Part shown: in pieces, positions 15,301 through 29,450 of the stretch
How positions within the stretch are numbered: the stretch's first letter is position 1
Layout: every line of letters begins with the position of its first letter
Source of the DNA: Gordius sp. MW1
Taxonomy: Eukaryota; Nematomorpha; Gordioida; Gordea; Gordiidae
NCBI GenBank assembly: GCA_964036665.1
Contig: OZ038531.1
Coordinates: forward strand, 13,268,168 to 13,332,167
DNA: 64,000 nucleotides
Reading direction: 5' to 3'
The notes under the pieces: model-generated
What the model was told of the DNA's origin: nothing
Database searches by the model: none
What the model saw: the letters and a program-made list of their open reading frames with translations, nothing else
Translations under genes and position numbers: made by a program

Positions 15301-16080
15301 AATAATAGTTTTCTGATTCTGATAAATTTTTACTTTTTATCATCAAAACCACGTCTGAAAACGACAACTTTCATCGGATGCATACGGTTGAAAGAAAAAT
15401 ATGTGAAAAATTTTGAGGTAAAAATATTTATTTTTTTCGATACTATGTAAAACCGCATGAAAAAATATATAAAAGTAAGCCAATTTGAGAATCCTATTAT
15501 CCTCGATTGACTTCCGCAAAGAGGTTTTAAGCTGCGAGAACTATCATTTTGACAAAAGACAACGTTTTATTGTTGCGATTAGTTTGTTGTATCGCAACGT
15601 GAGTGCTTAATTTTTCAAAAATTCACTATGCGATCATGATTTTAAAGTAATAGTTTTCTGATTCTGATAAATTCTTACTTTTTATCATCGAAACCACGTC
15701 TGAAAACGACAACTTTCATCGGATGAATACGGTTCAAAGAAAAATATGTGAAAAATGTAGAGGTAAAATATTTATTTTTTCCGATTCTATGTGAAAGAGC
15801 ATAAAAAATTATATAAAAGTAAGCCAATTTGAGAATCCTATTATCCTAGATTGACTTCCGAAAAGAGGTTTTAAGCTGCGAGAACTATCATTTTGACAAA
15901 AGACAACGTTTTATTGTTGCGATTAGTTTGTTGTATCGCAACGTGAGTGCTTAATTTTTGAAAACTGCTCTATGCGATTATGATTTCAAAGTAATAGTTT
16001 TTAGATTCTGATAAATTTTTACTTGGGATCATAGAAACCACGTCTGAAAACGACAACTTTCATCGGATGAATACGGTTCA
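6359..16080. repeat. Block duplication of about 14 monomers (offset 4872 bp)
   Basis: Rare variants recur at a constant offset of 4872 bp. The tgaataattttg variant is at 6359 and 11231, and the gacttgcgcaaag variant is at 6464 and 11336. The anomalous lengthened monomer near 7310-7380 recurs near 12180-12250. The offset equals 14 monomers plus the extra length of the lengthened unit. A further tgaataatttt copy at 15071 lies 3840 bp beyond the second, so part of the block appears a third time with fewer monomers. The right boundary of the duplicated block is approximate. Confidence 0.75.
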
Positions 16081-18599
16081 AAGAAAAATATGTGAAAAAT
16101 TTTGAGGTAAAAATATTTATTTTTTTCGATTCTATGTGAAAGAGCGTAAAAAAATATATAAAAGTAAGCCAATTTGAGAATCCTATTATCCTCGATTGAC
16201 TTCCGCAAAGAGGTTTTAGGCTGCGAGAACTATCATTTTGACAAAAGACAACGATTTATTGTTGCGATTAGTTTGTTGTATCGCAACGTGAGTGCTTAAT
16301 TTTTCAAAAATTCACTATGCGATCATGATTTTAAAGTAATAGTTTTCTGATTCTGATAAATTTTTACTTTTTATCATCGAAACCACGTCTGAAAACGACA
16401 ACTGTCATCGGATGCATACGGTTGAAAGAAAAATATGTGAAAAATTTTGAGGTAAAAATATTTATTTTTTTCGATACTATGTGAAACCGCATGAAAAAAT
16501 ATATAAAAGTAAGCCAATTTGAGAATCCTATTATCCTCGATTTACTTCCGAAAAGAGGTTTTGAGCTGCGAGATCTATCATTTTGACAAAAGACAACGTT
16601 TTATTGTTGCGATTAGTTTGTTGTATCGCAACGTGAGTGCTTAATTTTTGAAAACTGCTCTATGCGATTATGATTTCAAAGTAATAGTTTTTAGATTCTG
16701 ATAAATTTTTACTTGGGATCATAGAAACCACGTCTGAAAACGACAACTTTCATCGGATGAATACGGTTCAAAGAAAAATATGTGAAAAATTTTGAGGTAA
16801 AAATATTTATTTTTTTTGATTATATGTGAAAGAGCGTAAAAAAATATATAAAAGTAAGCCAATTTGAGAATCCTATTATCCTCGATTGACTTCCGCAAAG
16901 AGGTTTTAAGCTGCGAGAACTATCATTTTGACAAAAGACAACGTTTTATTGTTGCGATTAGTTTGTTATATCGCAACGTGAGTGCTTAATTTTTGAAAAC
17001 TGCTCTATGCGATTATGATTTCAAAGTAATAGTTTTCTGATTCTGATAAATTTTTACTTTTAATCATCGAAACCACGTCTGAAAACGACAACTTTCATCG
17101 GGTGCATACGGTTGAAAGAAAAATATGTGAAAAATTTTGAGGTAAAAATATTTATTTTTTTCGATTCTATGTGAAAGAGCGTAAAAAAATATATAAAAGT
17201 AAGCCAATTTGAGAATCCTATTATCCTCGATTGACTTCCGCAAAGAGGTTTTAAGCTGCGAGAACTATCATTTTGACAAAAGACAACGTTTTATTGTTGC
17301 GATTAGTTTGTTGTATCGCAACGTGAGTGCTTAATTTTTCAAGAATGCATTATGTGATCATGATTTCAAAGTAATAGTTTTCTGATTCTGATAAATTTTT
17401 ACTTTTTATCATTGAAACCACGTCTGAAATCGACAACTTTCATCGGATGCATACGGTTGAAAGAAAAATATGTGAAAAATTTTGAGGTAAAAATATTTAT
17501 TTTTTTCGATTCTATGTGAAAGAGCATGAAAAAATATATAAAAGTAAGCCAATTTGAGAATCATATTATCCTCGATTTACTTTCGAAAAGAGGTTTTAAG
17601 CTGCGAGAACTATCATTTTGACAAAAGACAACGTTTTATTGTTGCGATTAGTTTGTTGTATCGCAACGTGAGTGCTTAATTTTTCAAAACTGCTCTATGC
17701 GATTATGATTTTAAAGTAATAGTTTTTAGATTCTGATAAATTTTACTTGGGATCATAGAAACCACGTCTGAAAACGACAACTTCCATCGGATGAATACGG
17801 TTCAACGAAAAATATGTGAATAATTTGGAGGTAAAAATATTTATTTTTTTCGATTCTATGTGAAAGAGCGTAAAAAAATATATAAAAGTAAGCCAATTTG
17901 AGAATCCTATTATCCTCGATTGACTTCCACAAAGAGGTTTTAAGCTGCGAGAACTATCATTTTGACAAAAGACAACGTTTTATTGTTGCGATTAGTTTGT
18001 TGTATCGCAACGTGAGTGCTTAATTTTTCAAAAATTCACTATGCGATCATGATTTTAAAGTAATAGTTTTCTGATTCTGATAAATTTTTACTTTTTATCA
18101 TCGAAACCACGTCTGAAAACGACAACTGTCATCGGATGCATACGGTTGAAAGAAAAATATGTGAAAAATTTTGAGGTAAAAATATTTATTTTTTGATACT
18201 ATGTGAAACCGCATGAAAAAATATATAAAAGTAAGCCAATTTGAGAATCCTATTATCCTCGATTTACTTCCGAAAAGAGGTTTTGAGCTGCGAGAACTAT
18301 CATTTTGACAAAAGACAACGTTTTTTTGTTGCGATTAGTTTGTTGTATCGCAACGTGAGTGCTTTATTTTTGAAAACTGCTCTATGCGATTATGATTTCA
18401 AAGTAATAGTTTTTAGATTCTGATAAATTTTTACTTGGGATCATAGAAACCACGTCTGAAAACGACAACTTTCATCGGATGAATACGGTTCAAAGAAAAA
18501 TATGTGAAAAATTTTGAGGTAAAAATATTTATTTTTTTTGATTCTATGTGAAAGAGCGTAAAAAAATATATAAAAGTAAGCCAATTTGAGAATCCTATT

Positions 18600-21500
18600 A
18601 TCCTCGATTGACTTCCGCAAAGAGGTTTTAAGCTGCGAGAACTATCATTTCGACAAAAGACAACGTTTTATTGTTGCGATTAGTTTGTTGTATCGCAACG
18701 TGAGTGCTTAATTTTTCAAAAATTCACTATGCGATCATGATTTTAAAGTAATAGTTTTCTGATTCTGATAAATTTTTACTTTTTATTATCGAAACCACGT
18801 CTGAAAACGACAACTTTCATCGGATGAATACGGTTCAAAGAAAAATATGTGAAAAATTTAGAGGTAAAATATTTATTTTTTTCGATTCTATGTGAAAGCG
18901 CATAAAAAAATATATAAAAGTAAGCCAATTTGAGAATTAAATTATCCTCGATTGACTTCCGAAAAGAAGTTTTAAGTTGCGAGAACTATCATTTTGACAA
19001 AAGACAACGTTTTATAGTTGCGATTAGTTTGTTGTATCGCAAAGTGAGTGCTTAATTTTTGAAAATGGCTCTATGCGATCATGATTTCAAAGTAATAGTT
19101 TTCAGATTCTGATAAATTTTTACTTGGGATCATAGAAACCACGTCTGAAAACGACAACTTTCATCGGATGAATACGGTTCAAAGAAAAATATGTGAAAAA
19201 TTTTGAGGTAAAAATATTTATTTTTTTCGATTCTATGTGAAAGAGCGTAAAAAAATATATAAAAGTAAGCCAATTTGAGAATCCTATTATCCTTGATTGA
19301 CTTCCGCAAAGAGGTTTTAAGCTGCGAGAACTATCATTTTGACAAAAGACAACGTTTTATTGTTGCGATTAGTTTGTTGTATCGCAACGTGAGTGCTTAA
19401 TTTTTCAAAAATGCATTATGTGATCATGATTTCAAAGTAATAGTTTTCTGATTCTGATAAATTTTTACTTTTTATTATCGAAACCACGTCTGAAAACGAC
19501 AACTTTCATCGGATGAATACGGTTCAAAGAAAAATATGTGAAAAATTTAGAGGTAAAATATTTATTTTTTTCGATTCTATGTGAAAGCGCATAAAAAAAT
19601 ATATAAAAGTAAGCCAATTTGAGAATCCTATTATCCTCGATTTACTTCCGAAAAGAGGTTTTAAGCTGCGAGAACTATAATTTTGACAAAAGACAACGTT
19701 TTATTGTTGCGATTAGTTTGTAGTATCGCAACGTGAGTACTTAATTTTTCAAAAATGCACTATGCGATCATGATTTTAAAGTAATAGTTTTCTGATTCTG
19801 ATAAATTTTTACTTTTTATCATCGAAACCACGTCTGAAAACGACAACTTTCATCGGATGCATACGGTTGAAAGAAAAATATGTGAAAAATTTTGAGGTAA
19901 AAATATTTATTTTTTTCGATTCTATGTGAAAGAGCGTAAAAAAATATATAAAAGTAAGCCAATTTGAGAATCCTATTATCCTCGATTGACTTCCGCAAAG
20001 AGGTTTTAGGCTGCGAGAACTATCATTTTGACAAAAGACAACGTTTTATTGTTGCGATTAGTTTGTTGTATCGCAACGTGAGTGCTTAATTTTTTAAAAA
20101 TGCATTATGTGATCATGATTTCAAAGTAATAGTTTTCTGATTCTGATAAATTTTTACTTTTTATTATCGAAACCACGTCTGAAAACGACAACTTTCATCG
20201 GATGAATACGGTTCAAAGAAAAATATGTGAAAAATTTAGAGGTAAAATATTTATTTTTTTCGATTCTATGTGAAAGCGCATAAAAAAATATATAAAAGTA
20301 AGCCAATTTGAGAATCCTATTATCCTCGATTTACTTCCGAAAAGAGGTTTTAAGCTGCGAGAACTATCATTTTGACAAAAGACAACGTTTTATTGTTGCG
20401 ATTAGTTTGTAGTATCGCAACGTGAGTACTTAATTTTTCAAAAATGCACTATGCGATCATGATTTTAAAGTAATAGTTTTCTGATTCTGATAAATTTTTA
20501 CTTTTTATCATCGAAACCACGTCTGAAAACGACAACTTTCATCGGATGCATACGGTTGAAAGAAAAATATGTGAAAAATTTTGAGGTAAAAATATTTATT
20601 TTTTTCGATTCTATGTGAAAGAGCGTAAAAAAATATATAAAAGTAAGCCAATTTGAGAATCCTATTATCCTCGATTGACTTCCGCAAAGAGGTTTTAGGC
20701 TGCGAGAACTATCATTTTGACAAAAGACAACGTTTTATTGTTGCGATTAGTTTGTTGTATCGCAACGTGAGTGCTTAATTTTTCAAAAATGCATTATGTG
20801 ATCATGATTTCAAAGTAATAGTTTTCAGATTCTTATAAATTTTTACTTGGGATCATAAAACCATGTCTGAAAACGACACCTTTCATCGGATGCATACGGT
20901 AGAAAGAAAAATATGTGAAAAATTTTGAGGTAAAAATATTTATTTTTTTTGATTCTATGTAAAAGAGCATGAAAAAATATATAAAAGTAAGCCAATTTGA
21001 GAATCCTATTATCCTCGATTTACTTCCGAAAAGAGGTTTTAAGCTGCGAGAACTATCATTTTGACAAAAGACAACGTTTTATTGTAGGGATTAGTTTGTT
21101 GTATCGCAACGTGAGTGCTTAATTTTTCAAAAATGCACTATTCGATCATGATTTTAAAGTAATAGTTTTCTGATTCTGATAAATTTTTACTTTTTATCAT
21201 CGAAACCACGTCTGAAAACGACAACTTTCATCGGATGCATACGGTTGAAAGAAAAATATGTGAAAAATTTTGAGGTAAAAATATTTATTTTTTTCGATTA
21301 TATGTGAAAGAGCATGAAAAAATATATAAAAGTAAGCCAATTTGAGAATCCTATTATCCTCGATTGACTTCCGCAAAGAGGTTTTAAGCTGCGAGAACTA
21401 TCATTTTGACAAAAGACAACGTTTTATTGTTGCGATTAGTTTGTTGTATCGCAACGTGAGTGCTTAATTTTTCAAGAATGCATTATGTGATCATGATTTC

Positions 21501-24500
21501 AAAGTAATAGTTTTCCGATTCTGATAATTTTTTACTTGGGATCATAGAAACCATGTCTGAAAACGACACCTTTCATCGGATGCATACGGTAGAAAGAAAA
21601 ATATGTGAAAAATTTTGAGGTAAAAATATTTATTTTTTTCGATTCTATGTAAAAGAGCATGAAAAAATATATAAAAGTAAGCCAATTTGAGAATCCTATT
21701 ATCCTCGATTTACTTCCGAAAAGAGGTTTTAAGCTGCGAGAACTATCATTTTGACAAAAGACAACGTTTTATTGTAGGGATTAGTTTGTTGTATCGCAAC
21801 GTGAGTGCTTAATTTTTCAAAAATGCACTATTCGATCATGATTTTAAAGTAATAGTTTTCTGATTCTGATAAATTTTTACTTTTTATCATCGAAACCACG
21901 TCTGAAAACGACAACTTTCATCGGATGCATACGGTTGAAAGAAAAATATGTGAAAAATTTTGAGGTAAAAATATTTATTTTTTTCGATTATATGTGAAAG
22001 AGCATGAAAAAATATATAAAAGTAAGCCAATTTGAGAATCCTATTATCCTCGATTTACTTCCGAAAAGAGGTTTTAAGCTGCGAGAACTATCATTTTGAC
22101 AAAAGACAACGTTTTATTGTTGCGATTAGTTTGTTGTATCGCAACGTGAGTGCTTAATTTTTCAAAAATGCACTATGCGATCATGATTTTAAAGTAATAG
22201 TTTTCTGATTCTGATAAATTTTTACTTTTTATCATCGAAACCACGTCTGAAAACGACAACTTTCATCGGATGCATACGGTTGAAAGAAAAATATGTGAAA
22301 AATTTTGAGGTAAAAATATTTATTTTTTTCGATTCTATGTGAAAGAGCATGTAAAAATATATAAAAGTAAGCCAATTTGAGAATCCTATTATCCTCGATT
22401 TACTTCCGAAAAGAGATTTTAAGCTGCCAGAACTATTCATTTTGACAAAAGACAACGTTTTATTGTTGCGATTAGTTTGTTGTATCGCAACGTGAGTGCT
22501 TAATTTTTGAAAACTGCTCTATGCGATTATGATTTCAAAGTAAATAGATTCTGATAAATTTTTACTTGGGATCATAGAAACCACGTCTGAAAACGACAAC
22601 TTTCATCGGATGAATACGGTTCAAAGAAAAATATGTGAAAAATTTAGAGGTAAAAATATTTATTTTTTTCGATTCTATGTGAAAGAGCGTAAAAAAATAT
22701 ATAAAAGTAAGCCAATTTGAGAATCCTATTATCCTCGATTTACTTCCGAAAAGAGGTTTTGAGCTGCGAGAACTATCATTTTGACAAAAGACAACGTTTT
22801 ATTGTTGCGATTAGTTTGTTGTATCGCAACGTGAGTGCTTAATTTTTCAAGAATGCATTATGTGATCATGATTTCAAAGTAATAGTTTTCCGATTCTGAT
22901 AATTTTTTACTTGGGATCATAGAAACCATGTCTGAAAACGACACCTTTCATCGGATGCATACGGTAGAAAGAAAAATATGTGAAAAATTTTGAGGTAAAA
23001 ATATTTATTTTTTTCGATTCTATGTAAAAGAGCATGAAAAAATATATAAAAGTAAGCCAATTTGAGGATCCTATTATCCTCGATTTACTTCCGAAAAGAG
23101 GTTTTAAGCTGCGAGAACTATCATTTTGACAAAAGACAACGTTTTATTGTTGCGATTAGTTTGTTGTATCGCAACGTGAGTGCTTAATTTTTCAAAAATG
23201 CACTATGCGATCATGATTTTAAAGTAATAGTTTTCTGATTCTGATAAATTATTACTTTTTATCATCGAAACCACCTCTGAAAACGACAACTTTCATCGGA
23301 TGCATACGGTTGAAAGAAAAATATGTGAAAAATTTTGAGGTAAAAATATTTATTTTTTTCGATTATATGTGAAAGAGCATGAAAAAATATATAAAAGTAA
23401 GCCAATTTGAGAATCCTATTATCCTCGATTTACTTCCGAAAAGAGGTTTTAAGCTGCGAGAACTATCATTTTGACAAAAGACAACGTTTTATTGTTGCGA
23501 TTAGTTTGTTGTATCGCAACGTGAGTGCTTAATTTTTCAAAAATGCACTATGCGATCATGATTTTAAAGTAATAGTTTTCTGATTCTGATAAATTTTTAC
23601 TTTTTATCATCGAAACCACGTCTGAAAACGACAACTTTCATCGGATGCATACGGTTGAAAGAAAAATATGTGAAAAATTTTGAGGTAAAAATATTTATTT
23701 TTTTCGATACTATGTGAAACCGCATGAAAAAATATATAAAAGTAAGCCAATTTGAGAATCCTATTATCCTCGATTTACTTCCGAAAAGAGGTTTTGAGCT
23801 GCGAGAACTATCATTTTGACAAAAGACAACGTTTTATTGTTGCGATTAGTTTGTTGTATCGCAACGTGAGTGCTTTATTTTTGAAAACTGCTCTATGCGA
23901 TTATGATTTCAAAGTAATAGTTTTTAGATTCTGATAAATTTTTACTTGGGATCATAGAAACCACGTCTGAAAACGACAACTTTCATCGGATGAATACGGT
24001 TCAAAGAAAAATATGTGAAAAATTTTGAGGTAAAAATATTTATTTTTTTTGATTCTATGTGAAAGAGCGTAAAAAATTATATAAAAGTAAGCCAATTTGA
24101 GAATCCTATTATCCTCGATTTACTTCCGAAAAGAGGTTTTAAGCTGCGAGAACTATCATTTTGACAAAAGCCAACGTTTTATTGTTGCGATTAGTTTGTT
24201 GTATCGCAACGTGAGTGCTTAATTTTTCAAGAATGCATTATGTGATCATGATTTCAAAGTAATAGTTTTCCGATTCTGATAATTTTTTACTTGGGATCAT
24301 AGAAACCATGTCTGAAAACGACACCTTTCATCGGATGCATACGGTAGAAAGAAAAATATGTGAAAAATTTTGAGGTAAAAATATTTATTTTTTTCGATTC
24401 TATGTAAAAGAGCATGAAAAAATATATAAAAGTAATCCAATTTGAGAATCCTATTATCCTCGATTTACTTCCGAAAAGAGGTTTTAAGCTGCGAGAACTA

Positions 24501-27500
24501 TCATTTTGACAAAAGACAACGTTTTATTGTTGCGATTAGTTTGTTGTATCGCAACGTGAGTGCTTAATTTTTCAAAAATGCACTATGCGATCATGATTTT
24601 AAAGTAATAGTTTTCTGATTCTGATAAATTATTACTTTTTATCATCGAAACCACCTCTGAAAACGACAACTTTCATCGGATGCATACGGTTGAAAGAAAA
24701 ATATGTGAAAAATTTTGAGGTAAAAATATTTATTTTTTTCGATTCTATGTGAAAGAGCATGTAAAAATATATAAAAGTAAGCCAATTTGAGAATCCTATT
24801 ATCCTCGATTTACTTCCGAAAAGAGATTTTAAGCTGCCAGAACTATTCATTTTGACAAAAGACAACGTTTTATTGTTGCGATTAGTTTGTTGTATCGCAA
24901 CGTGAGTGCTTAATTTTTGAAAACTGCTCTATGCGATTATGATTTCAAAGTAAATAGATTCTGATAAATTTTTACTTGGGATCATAGAAACCACGTCTGA
25001 AAACGACAACTTTCATCGGATGAATACGGTTCAAAGAAAAATATGTGAAAAATTTAGAGGTAAAAATATTTATTTTTTTCGATTCTATGTGAAAGAGCGT
25101 AAAAAAATATATAAAAGTAAGCCAATTTGAGAATCCTATTATCCTCGATTTACTTCCGAAAAGAGGTTTTGAGCTGCGAGAACTATCATTTTGACAAAAG
25201 ACAACGTTTTATTGTTGCGATTAGTTTGTTGTATCGCAACGTGAGTGCTTAATTTTTCAAGAATGCATTATGTGATCATGATTTCAAAGTAATAGTTTTC
25301 CGATTCTGATAATTTTTTACTTGGGATCATAGAAACCATGTCTGAAAACGACACCTTTCATCGGATGCATACGGTAGAAAGAAAAATATGTGAAAAATTT
25401 TGAGGTAAAAATATTTATTTTTTTCGATTCTATGTAAAAGAGCGTAAAAAAATATATAAAAGTAATCCAATTTGAGAATCCTATTATCCTCGATTTACTT
25501 CCGAAAAGAGGTTTTAAGCTGCGAGAACTATCATTTTGACAAAAGACAACGTTTTATTGTTGCGATTAGTTTGTTGTATCGCAACGTGAGTGCTTAATTT
25601 TTCAAAAATGCACTATGCGATCATGATTTTAAAGTAATAGTTTTCTGATTCTGATAAATTATTACTTTTTATCATCGAAACCACCTCTGAAAACGACAAC
25701 TTTCATCGGATGCATACGGTTGAAAGAAAAATATGTGAAAAATTTTGAGGTAAAAATATTTATTTTTTTCGATTCTATGTGAAAGAGCATGAAAAAATAT
25801 ATAAAAGTAAGCCAATTTGAGAATCCTATTATCCTCGATTTACTTCCGAAAAGAGGTTTTAAGCTGCGAGAACTATCATTTTGACAAAAGCCAACGTTTT
25901 ATTGTTGCGATTAGTTTGTTGTATCGCAACGTGAGTGCTTAATTTTTCAAAAATTCACTATGCGATCATGATTTTAAAGTAATAGTTTTCTGATTCTGAT
26001 AAATTTTTACTTTTTATCATCGAAACCACGTCTGAAAACGACAACTGTCATCGGATGCATACGGTTGAAAGAAAAATATGTGAAAAATTTTGAGGTAAAA
26101 ATATTTATTTTTTTCGATACTATGTGAAACCGCATGAAAAAATATATAAAAGTAAGCCAATTTGAGAATCCTATTATCCTCGATTTACTTCCGAAAAGAG
26201 GTTTTGAGCTGCGAGAACTATCATTTTGACAAAAGACAACGTTTTATTGTTGCGATTAGTTTGTTGTATCGCAACGTGAGTGCTTTATTTTTGAAAACTG
26301 CTCTATGCGATTATGATTTCAAAGTAATAGTTTTTAGATTCTGATAAATTTTTACTTGGGATCATAGAAACCACGTCTGAAAACGACAACTTTCATCGGA
26401 TGAATACGGTTCAAAGAAAAATATGTGAAAAATTTTGAGGTAAAAATATTTATTTTTTTTGATTCTATGTGAAAGAGCGTAAAAAAATATATAAAAGTAA
26501 GCCAATTTGAGAATCCTATTATCCTCGATTGACTTCCGCAAAGAGGTTTTAAGCTGCGAGAACTATCATTTCGACAAAAGACAACGTTTTATTGTTGCGA
26601 TTAGTTTGTTGTATCGCAACGTGAGTGCTTAATTTTTCAAAAATTCACTATGCGATCATGATTTTAAAGTAATAGTTTTCTGATTCTGATAAATTTTTAC
26701 TTTTTATCATCGAAACCACGTCTGAAAACGACAACTGTCATCGGATGCATACGGTTGAAAGAAAAATATGTGAAAAATTTTGAGGTAAAAATATTTATTT
26801 TTTTCGATACTATGTGAAACCGCATGAAAAAATATATAAAAGTAAGCCAATTTGAGAATCCTATTATCCTCGATTTACTTCCGAAAAGAGGTTTTGAGCT
26901 GCGAGAACTATCATTTTGACAAAAGACAACGTTTTATTGTTGCGATTAGTTTGTTGTATCGCAACGTGAGTGCTTTATTTTTGAAAACTGCTCTATGCGA
27001 TTATGATTTCAAAGTAATAGTTTTTAGATTCTGATAAATTTTTACTTGGGATCATAGAAACCACGTCTGAAAACGACAACTTTCATCGGATGAATACGGT
27101 TCAAAGAAAAATATGTGAAAAATTTTGAGGTAAAAATATTTATTTTTTTTGATTCTATGTGAAAGAGCGTAAAAAAATATATAAAAGTAAGCCAATTTGA
27201 GAATCCTATTATCCTCGATTGACTTCCGCAAAGAGGTTTTAAGCTGCGAGAACTATCATTTCGACAAAAGACAACGTTTTATTGTTGCGATTAGTTTGTT
27301 GTATCGCAACGTGAGTGCTTAATTTTTCAAAAATTCACTATGCGATCATGATTTTAAAGTAATAGTTTTCTGATTCTGATAAATTTTTACTTTTTATTAT
27401 CGAAACCACGTCTGAAAACGACAACTTTCATCGGATGAATACGGTTCAAAGAAAAATATGTGAAAAATTTAGAGGTAAAATATTTATTTTTTTCGATTCT

Positions 27501-29450
27501 ATGTGAAAGCGCATAAAAAAATATATAAAAGTAAGCCAATTTGAGAATTAAATTATCCTCGATTGACTTCCGAAAAGAGGTTTTAAGTTGCGAGAACTAT
27601 CATTTTGACAAAAGACAACGTTTTATAGTTGCGATTAGTTTGTTGTATCGCAACGTGAGTGCTTAATTTTTGAAAATGGCTCTATGCGATCATGATTTCA
27701 AAGTAATAGTTTTCAGATTCTGATAAATTTTTACTTGGGATCATAGAAACCACGTCTGAAAACGACAACTTTCATCAGATGAATACGGTTCAAAGAAAAA
27801 TATGTGAAACATTTTGAGGTAAAAATATTTATTTTTTTCGATTCTATGTGAAAGAGCGTAAAAAAATATATAAAAGTAAGCCAATTTGAGAATCCTATTA
27901 TCCTTGATTGACTTCCGCAAAGAGGTTTTAAGCTGCGAGAACTATCATTTTGACAAAAGACAACGTTTTATTGTTGCGATTAGTTTGTTGTATCGCAACG
28001 TGAGTGCTTAATTTTTCAAAAATGCATTATGTGATCATGATTTCAAAGTAATAGTTTTCTGATTCTGATAAATTTTTACTTTTTATTATCGAAACCACGT
28101 CTGAAAACGACAACTTTCATCGGATGAATACGGTTCAAAGAAAAATATGTGAAAAATTTAGAGGTAAAATATTTATTTTTTTCGATTCTATGTGAAAGCG
28201 CATAAAAAAATATATAAAAGTAAGCCAATTTGAGAATCCTATTATCCTCGATTTACTTCCGAAAAGAGGTTTTAAGCTGCGAGAACTATCATTTTGACAA
28301 AAGACAACGTTTTATTGTTGCGATTAGTTTGTAGTATCGCAACGTGAGTACTTAATTTTTCAAAAATGCACTATGCGATCATGATTTTAAAGTAATAGTT
28401 TTCTGATTCTGATAAATTTTTACTTTTTATCATCGAAACCACGTCTGAAAACGACAACTTTCATCGGATGCATACGGTTGAAAGAAAAATATGTGAAAAA
28501 TTTTGAGGTAAAAATATTTATTTTTTTCGATTCTATGTGAAAGAGCGTAAAAAAATATATTAAAGTAAGCCAATTTGAGAATCCTATTATCCTCGATTGA
28601 CTTCCGCAAAGAGGTTTTAGGCTGCGAGAACTATCATTTTGACAAAAGACAACGTTTTATTGTTGCGATTAGTTTGTTGTATCGCAACGTGAGTGCTTAA
28701 TTTTTCAAAAATGCATTATGTGATCATGATTTCAAAGTAATAGTTTTCAGATTCTTATAAATTTTTACTTGGGATCATAGAAACCATGTCTGAAAACGAC
28801 ACCTTTCATCGGATGCATACGGTAGAAAGAAAAATATGTGAAAAATTTTGAGGTAAAAATATTTTTTTTTTTTGATTCTATGTAAAAGAGCATGAAAAAA
28901 TATATAAAAGTAAGCCAATTTGAGAATCCTATTATCCTCGATTTACTTCCGAAAAGAGGTTTTAAGCTGCGAGAACTATCATTTTGACAAAAGACAACGT
29001 TTTATTGTAGGGATTAGTTTGTTGTATCGCAACGTGAGTGCTTAATTTTTCAAAAATGCACTATTCGATCATGATTTTAAAGTAATAGTTTTCTGATTCT
29101 GATAAATTTTTACTTTTTATCATCGAAACCACGTCTGAAAACGACAACTTTCATCGGATGCATACGGTTGAAAGAAAAATATGTGAAAAATTTTGAGGTA
29201 AAAATATTTATTTTTTTCGATTATATGTGAAAGAGCATGAAAAAATATATAAAAGTAAGCCAATTTGAGAATCCTATTATCCTCGATTTACTTCCGAAAA
29301 GAGGTTTTAAGCTGCGAGAACTATCATTTTGACAAAAGACAACGTTTTATTGTTGCGATTAGTTTGTTGTATCGCAACGTGAGTGCTTAATTTTTCAAAA
29401 ATGCACTATGCGATCATGATTTTAAAGTAATAGTTTTCTGATTCTGATAA
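18600..29450. repeat. Long-range duplicated satellite segment (offset 8611/7922 bp)
   Basis: The rare variant tgagaattaaattatcc occurs at 18931 and 27542, an offset of 8611 bp (25 monomers). Further right, the tcttataaat variant is at 20831 and 28753, an offset of 7922 bp. The change in offset, 689 bp, equals two monomers and coincides with a local two-monomer duplication in the left copy (about 19.4-20.8 kb). A large segment was therefore copied, and the left copy later gained a dimer, or the right copy lost one. Confidence 0.7.
22222..26400. repeat. Seven-monomer higher-order repeat (2410 bp)
   Basis: Variants recur at exactly 2410 bp. The short-form taaatagatt deletion variant is at 22541 and 24951. 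The gttttgagctgcgag unit starting near 23752 recurs near 26162. A further copy of that unit near 26852 lies 690 bp on, so a two-monomer duplication followed. Seven monomers of 344-345 bp account for 2410 bp. Edges are approximate. Confidence 0.75.

Noticed and set aside
18241-18423. Recurring plus-strand 60-codon frames, also at 23752, 26162 and 26852
   Set aside because: These copies are explained by block duplication of the same satellite units. The frame opens only because of one variant monomer class.
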